Source of the DNA: Chloroflexota bacterium
GTDB taxonomy: Bacteria > Chloroflexota > Anaerolineae > B4-G1
NCBI GenBank assembly: GCA_012514315.1
Contig: JAAZAN010000120.1
Coordinates: 1 to 64,000, forward strand
Direction of reading: 5' to 3'
DNA: 64,000 bases
Below, piece by piece: positions 59,897 to 64,000 of the stretch. The position numbers were made by a program, and so were the translations under genes. Below the pieces are notes generated by a model. The model saw only the letters and a program-made list of their open reading frames with translations. It ran no database searches and had not been told where the DNA came from. Each line of letters opens with the position of its first letter. Position 1 is the stretch's first letter.

Positions 59897-61193
59897 TCCG
59901 ATCGTAGAACAACGGCAGCGGGCGAACGGGCTCATCCGTCAGCGAATGTGCCTCGAGGAGGCGCTCCTGTGCCCTCTCAAGGCCGACCTCATCATTGGCC
60001 AACACTGTGAAGAGGGGATCGCCTGACTCAACCAGATCACCGACACGGCGATGGAGTATCACCCCAACGCCGTGATCGATGGACTCATCCTTCTCGTACC
60101 GGCCACCGCCCAAACGCATGACGGTCAAGCCGACCTCAGCGGCCTGGATCGCGGCGACGTACCCGCTCACGCGCGCGACTGTGATTTCCTGCACTGGAGC
60201 CTGCGGTAGTAAGTCCGGCTCGTCCACGTACCGTACCTGTCCACCCTGGGCCACGACCAGTTCGCGGAACTTCTGCCAGGCACTTCCGCTCTCAATAGCT
60301 TCTCTCGCCCTGAGCAATCCCTCTTCAATACCGGACACACGCTGGCCTAGCACGAGCATCTCCGACGCGATCCTGAGGCAGTGGTCAGCCAGATCGCCAG
60401 GACTGCCTCCCCGGAGGACGTTGATAGCTTCTCGCACCTCGATCGCGTTGCCAACGGCGTGTCCCAGCGGCTGGTTCATATCTGAGATCAGAGCCGTCAC
60501 TCTAAGGCCCAGGGCTGTACCGTGGCTCACAAGCGCACGAGCGAGCTCGCGCGCGTCATCCAGTGTCTGCATCAATGCTCCGTGCCCGACCTTGACATCG
60601 AGGCAGACGGCGTGTGCGCCACCGGCGATCTTCTTACTGAGAATCGACCCGACGATCAACGGAATGGACGCGACCGTCGCGGTAACATCTCTGAGGGAGT
60701 AGAGTTTCCCATCGGCGGGGGCCAGGTCCCCTGTCTGGCCAGTTAGTACGACTCCGATCCGACTGAGCTGCGCTCGGAACTCCATCTCGGTCAGGTCTGT
60801 GCGGTAACCGGGAATTGACTCGAGCTTGTCCAGCGTTCCACCCGTAAAGCCCAGGCCTCGTCCCGATATCTTGGCGACCGGCAATCCGCACGCAGCTGCA
60901 ACCGGCGCTACGATCAGGCTCACCTTGTCACCGACACCGCCGGTAGAGTGTTTGTCAACCACAAGCGGTGCGATGTCACTGAGATCGAGACGATCTCCCG
61001 ACTCCGCCATAGCCAGCGTCAGGTCGCGTGTCTCCACATCGTTCATCCCATTCAAGTACACGGCCATCAGCCATGCGCTCGCCTGGTAATCGGGGATCCT
61101 GCCCGCTGTATAACCGTGCACGAAGAAGTCGATCTCAGCACGCGTCAATGCGTGACCATCGCGCTTTCTGGCGATAATCTCGACTGCATCCAT
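59889..61193 (-). CDS. Pyrimidine-nucleoside (thymidine) phosphorylase
   Basis: A 434-residue class II nucleoside phosphorylase. MDAVEIIARKRDGHALTRAE is the family start, LVVDKHSTGGVGDKVSLIVA the phosphate-binding motif, ISGRGLGFTGGTLDKLESIP the signature, and IVGSILSKKIAGGAHAVCLD and MNQPLGHAVGNAIEV the pyrimidine site. It splits thymidine, uridine or deoxyuridine with phosphate. ATG 61193 has GGAGA 6 bp upstream; an in-frame extension to 61253 overlaps the GH gene. It ends 8 bp inside the convergent binding-protein gene and lies 49 bp after the GH gene. Confidence 0.93.
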   Translation of the reverse strand: MDAVEIIARKRDGHALTRAEIDFFVHGYTAGRIPDYQASAWLMAVYLNGMNDVETRDLTLAMAESGDRLDLSDIAPLVVDKHSTGGVGDKVSLIVAPVAAACGLPVAKISGRGLGFTGGTLDKLESIPGYRTDLTEMEFRAQLSRIGVVLTGQTGDLAPADGKLYSLRDVTATVASIPLIVGSILSKKIAGGAHAVCLDVKVGHGALMQTLDDARELARALVSHGTALGLRVTALISDMNQPLGHAVGNAIEVREAINVLRGGSPGDLADHCLRIASEMLVLGQRVSGIEEGLLRAREAIESGSAWQKFRELVVAQGGQVRYVDEPDLLPQAPVQEITVARVSGYVAAIQAAEVGLTVMRLGGGRYEKDESIDHGVGVILHRRVGDLVESGDPLFTVLANDEVGLERAQERLLEAHSLTDEPVRPLPLFYDRIT

Positions 61194-61242
61194 ACTCTCT
61201 CCAACCTTGACAGTGAATAGAGACTGTCGTTTTGCAGCCCGG

Positions 61243-62850
61243 CTACTCCGCATGTGCTACGAAGAACCGGGGCTCTGTCGTCAACTGGACGACAATCGCG
61301 CCATCATGGATTCCGTCCAGGTCCCCCGACTGACCATCAAAGATATAAGAGCTCTCGCCGTTACGGTTGGTCACCGAGACTGTGGATGCCGCGGAGAAGC
61401 TCAGTGTTCCTGTACCCCAGGCAACCGTCTTGTCCGGAAGACACACATTCCGAAAGACATAGGCTTCTCCCGCTACGCCACCGATCGTGTGGTGGTAGGA
61501 GTATGCGGCCAGCTCCCGGGTCAGCGTCTGGTAGGCGTAGTAGGCGGGTTTGGGTTCCCGTGTGTCCTGATAGAGCAGTCCCTGCTCATGGGGATCGTAG
61601 GGGGGCGAGACAAGGGCGAACCACGTGATGTTGTCGACTCCAGCGGCAAGAGCCCGGACGTGCCCCTGGATGACGTACCGGGCCTGGTTTGTCAGCGAGT
61701 CCACATCTCCAGGATATCCGTGAGAGGCGAGTTCCGTGATCCAGATCGGCCTCTGGACTCCGAAACACGTCCCGAGGCGGTTCCGCAGGTGATTTGTCTT
61801 CGCGATCACGTCGATGCCTCCCGCATAGTAACTCGCGCCAATGCCGTCATCGACAATGCCGCATGTCGGAGCAGGCAGCCAACCTCGTTGTCTGTCTTCG
61901 GAGCTGGGATCCCATCGTTCCCATTCCTGGAAGTAGTCGTCGAAGTAATGGAATGTCACGGCATCTACCGCCGCGCCGCCGCCTGCGCTCATCACGTCGT
62001 CGACGAAGTAGCGATTGAAGATGCCCTCGTACTCGGTGAATCCATCGTACGCAATACCGCCCATCAGCACAATGGCCTCCGGATCGGCATCCGTAATCGC
62101 GCTATATGCCCGCGCCAGCATCTGTGCGAAGGCTTCGCCGTGGTCGCCCCAACAATCGAGGCCGGATATGTAGCTGGGAAGAACCCCGTCCGGCTCATTC
62201 GACATCTCCCAGATCTTCACATCGTAGGGGGGTTCGCTATAGCGCAGAACCAGGTCCGTCAGAAACTGACCGAAGTCATCCAGCCTGTCCGGGGTAATCG
62301 GCGGGCACGAGTCGATCCCGGCCCAATCCGGAGGTCCAGCGACGGTTACGATCAAGTCAACGCCAGTGGCCGCTACAAGCTGAAGCTTCGTATCGTACCA
62401 GCCCCAGGAGTATGGAGCAGGGGGCTCTGACTGCTGAATCTGCCACCAGGCGACCCTCACACGGCTCCACGCTGCCCCACTATCCCGCAGCGCATCTAGT
62501 AAGTCCCCGTATGTCTCGCGGTAGAGCGCCAGGGTCTCATCCTGAGTGAGGGGTCTACTGCGCTCGGCCAAGAGCGATGTGGAGTCAATCTCGTGAAGTG
62601 CGGCGATCTGCAGAGCAAACGGCGATGTCGGTGTATACGGAACACAATGGTGGCGCATTGAAATCGGTAGAAAGCCTGTGTATGCGCTGACGCTATCGGG
62701 CAAGTGGAGTGATTGGGGCGCCCCCCTATATATGGGCGCCGCTGTGACGGTCTCACTCCGGGAAGGCCCACCACTCACGGCCAGCAGTGCCAGCGTCAGG
62801 AGCGCTGCTAGAGCAATCGTGGCGCCAATGCGAACTACACGAGAGGACAT
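61243..62850 (-). CDS. Secreted clan GH-A glycoside hydrolase-like protein (second copy)
   Basis: A 535-residue exported protein related to the one at 29235-30731. A signal segment (ATIALAALLTLALLAVSGG) precedes a linker, then a TIM barrel: KIWEMSNEPDGVLPSYISG holds the Asn-Glu acid/base, PIWITELASHGYPGDVDS the nucleophile. Shared features with the other copy include KTNHLRNRL versus KTNYVRQRL and the FHYF motif. Beta-sandwich C-terminus. ATG 62850 gives a normal signal peptide but lacks a clear ribosome-binding site; in-frame ATG 62904 or earlier starts up to 62973 are possible. Substrate unknown. Confidence 0.78.
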   Translation of the reverse strand: MSSRVVRIGATIALAALLTLALLAVSGGPSRSETVTAAPIYRGAPQSLHLPDSVSAYTGFLPISMRHHCVPYTPTSPFALQIAALHEIDSTSLLAERSRPLTQDETLALYRETYGDLLDALRDSGAAWSRVRVAWWQIQQSEPPAPYSWGWYDTKLQLVAATGVDLIVTVAGPPDWAGIDSCPPITPDRLDDFGQFLTDLVLRYSEPPYDVKIWEMSNEPDGVLPSYISGLDCWGDHGEAFAQMLARAYSAITDADPEAIVLMGGIAYDGFTEYEGIFNRYFVDDVMSAGGGAAVDAVTFHYFDDYFQEWERWDPSSEDRQRGWLPAPTCGIVDDGIGASYYAGGIDVIAKTNHLRNRLGTCFGVQRPIWITELASHGYPGDVDSLTNQARYVIQGHVRALAAGVDNITWFALVSPPYDPHEQGLLYQDTREPKPAYYAYQTLTRELAAYSYHHTIGGVAGEAYVFRNVCLPDKTVAWGTGTLSFSAASTVSVTNRNGESSYIFDGQSGDLDGIHDGAIVVQLTTEPRFFVAHAE

Positions 62851-63068
62851 GTACGGGGACTCGACAATATATTCTACGCGACCACCCAAATGGTCCACCT
62901 CCATTGCCATTGCGGCAAGTCCAAACCCATCAACAGCCGGCTGAGTCCTCGATGCCGACCATTCCCCAGTCACGCGGAACCGACTGGAACCTCTTGTGGA
63001 TCTGCACGTCGAATTACCTTCGTGATTATACCTGGACCGGCTTCAGTGTCAACGACATCAGCAGTTGA

Positions 63069-64000
63069 CTATTGAGAGAGGATCGCAGTACCACGAAGGT
63101 CCGACAGCCGGTTGAACCCATGCCGGACCATGAAATCACATAGCTCCTGACAGACCTGGTGAAAGACATCGATTCCTCGGTAATACACGCCCGAACCGAT
63201 ACCCACGGCTGTTGCGCCGACAAGGAGCATCTCCACGAGGTCGCGTCCCGATGTGACGCCTCCCACTGCCAGAATCGGAACATCCACCGCCCTGCGTATG
63301 TCCCTGATGCAGCGAACCGCGATGGGGCGAATCGCCGGCCCACTGACGCCGCCCGCTTCGTGGGAGAGCACCGGGCGCCGTGTCTCGATATCAAGGATCA
63401 ACCCTGGTCCCAGACTGTTGATCGCAGTGATCCCATCTGCGCCAGCCTCGACCACTGCTTCCGCTACTCTGGCGATGCTCGTCACATTGGGAGACAGCTT
63501 GACCAGCACGGGGATATCGGTGTTCTGCTTGACCCGCCGGGTCACCTGCCCCGCAACGTAGGGGTCTGCAGCAAACACCTGCTGGTACCGGTCATCGATG
63601 TTGGGGCAGGAGATGTTGACCTCGATCAGATGGGGCCTGCCCTCATTGGCAAACTTGGCGATGGTTCCGAAATCGTAGATGGTATCGGCGAAGATACTCG
63701 CGATGATCGGGGCGCCGAGAGGCGCCAACAACTCACGAGCTGCCTGTATCTCCTCGACCATAACCTCGATTCCGGGGTTCGACAGTCCTACGGCGTTGAT
63801 CATGCCGGACTGCCAATCCAGCACAACTGGATTGGGATAGCCTGGGCGCGGTCTCAAGCTGCACGACTTGGTCGTGACAGCGCCTGCTCCTGCCTTGGCG
63901 ACTCGGGCCATCACCTCGCTGGTCAGGCCGAGAATACCAGAAGCCAGCACCGTGGGATTGGGCATCGCGACGCCGCACAACTCAACGCCGATATCGAGAC
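63069..64000 (-). CDS. pyrD: Dihydroorotate dehydrogenase, class 1B catalytic subunit (5' end beyond window)
   Basis: About 310 residues of PyrD. The frame stays open to the window edge: LDIGVELCGVAMPNPTVLAS matches the family start, which normally begins a few residues earlier, so the true start lies past 64000 and the TTG at 63980 is internal. LIEVNISCPNIDDRYQQV contains the catalytic Cys of class 1 enzymes, VLVKLSPNVTSIARVA the orotate site, VPILAVGGVTSGRDLVEMLL and GATAVGIGSGVYYRG the FMN phosphate loop. With PyrK (28372-29169) it oxidises dihydroorotate to orotate using NAD. Confidence 0.93.
   Translation of the reverse strand, partial: LDIGVELCGVAMPNPTVLASGILGLTSEVMARVAKAGAGAVTTKSCSLRPRPGYPNPVVLDWQSGMINAVGLSNPGIEVMVEEIQAARELLAPLGAPIIASIFADTIYDFGTIAKFANEGRPHLIEVNISCPNIDDRYQQVFAADPYVAGQVTRRVKQNTDIPVLVKLSPNVTSIARVAEAVVEAGADGITAINSLGPGLILDIETRRPVLSHEAGGVSGPAIRPIAVRCIRDIRRAVDVPILAVGGVTSGRDLVEMLLVGATAVGIGSGVYYRGIDVFHQVCQELCDFMVRHGFNRLSDLRGTAILSQ

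Noticed and set aside
63069-63980. Complete pyrD starting at TTG 63980
   Set aside because: The conserved family sequence continues upstream of 63980 to the window edge, so the TTG is internal and the gene is cut.
1-64000. CRISPR arrays, insertion sequences, rRNA operon
   Set aside because: No regularly spaced repeats, transposase-like proteins or rRNA sequence were found on either strand.

Overview
The window is a gene-dense stretch of bacterial chromosome, most plausibly from a member of the phylum Chloroflexota (Anaerolineae-like). Three things point there. A mevalonate kinase and an isopentenyl phosphate kinase lie side by side, as expected for the modified mevalonate route reported in that phylum. 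A baseplate-J-like membrane protein sits in the alaS-ruvX-mltG neighbourhood. Several lipoproteins and secreted glycoside hydrolases have the style of that group. This placement is inference from gene content; there is no rRNA gene in the window. No insertion sequence, phage, CRISPR array or plasmid function was seen. Starts are often GTG or TTG, Shine-Dalgarno sequences are clear, and many promoters match the housekeeping sigma-factor consensus with 16 to 17 bp spacers.

Positions 1-18338 hold assorted metabolism: three MFS transporters, an inosine/xanthosine triphosphatase, a GNAT acetyltransferase next to a short-chain dehydrogenase, a seven-repeat FG-GAP propeller protein, a DUF697 GTPase, a zinc alcohol dehydrogenase, an exported SagB-type nitroreductase, a coupled pair for menaquinone side chains (polyprenyl synthase and MenA-like prenyltransferase), a two-domain MetF, a DoxX-like protein, phosphofructokinase, a discoidin-like lipoprotein, a mannonate dehydratase/RspA homologue and a URO-D family protein. 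A tRNA-Pro(GGG) gene with its own consensus promoter and a strong hairpin follows at 18755.

Positions 18900-30731 are largely core functions. A minus-strand run encodes a decaprenyl-phosphate phosphoribosyltransferase-like UbiA protein, mevalonate kinase, isopentenyl phosphate kinase, SecD, SecF and an HtpX-like protease. Divergent from it are tlyA and lepA. Then come 5-formyltetrahydrofolate cyclo-ligase, PyrK and a secreted glycoside hydrolase on the minus strand.

Positions 31039-52557 are the most interesting part: about fifteen genes, all on the plus strand. A FadR-type GntR regulator with a promoter and palindromic operator is followed by a 1129-residue glycosidase-like protein, a non-pyrrolysine MttB-family methyltransferase, a class III aminotransferase with a four-cysteine insert, two TIM-barrel epimerase/isomerases, a large transaldolase/fructose-6-phosphate-aldolase-like protein, an iron alcohol dehydrogenase, an Asp/Glu-racemase-like protein and a short-chain dehydrogenase. 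A SorC regulator with its own promoter and palindromes then heads a PfkB kinase, a mannitol-1-phosphate dehydrogenase homologue, a fused 2-oxoacid dehydrogenase E1 and an E2 with two subunit-binding domains. No transporter, corrinoid protein or E3 lies inside. I read it as a catabolic island for an unidentified sugar-like or aminated substrate that feeds aldol cleavage and acyl-CoA formation; the substrate cannot be told from sequence.

Positions 52558-64000 return to housekeeping: alaS with its own promoter, the baseplate-J-like protein, ruvX, mltG and an amino-acid-type binding lipoprotein on the plus strand. On the minus strand are pyrimidine-nucleoside phosphorylase, a second secreted glycoside hydrolase and a truncated pyrD, whose electron-transfer partner PyrK is encoded about 34 kb away.
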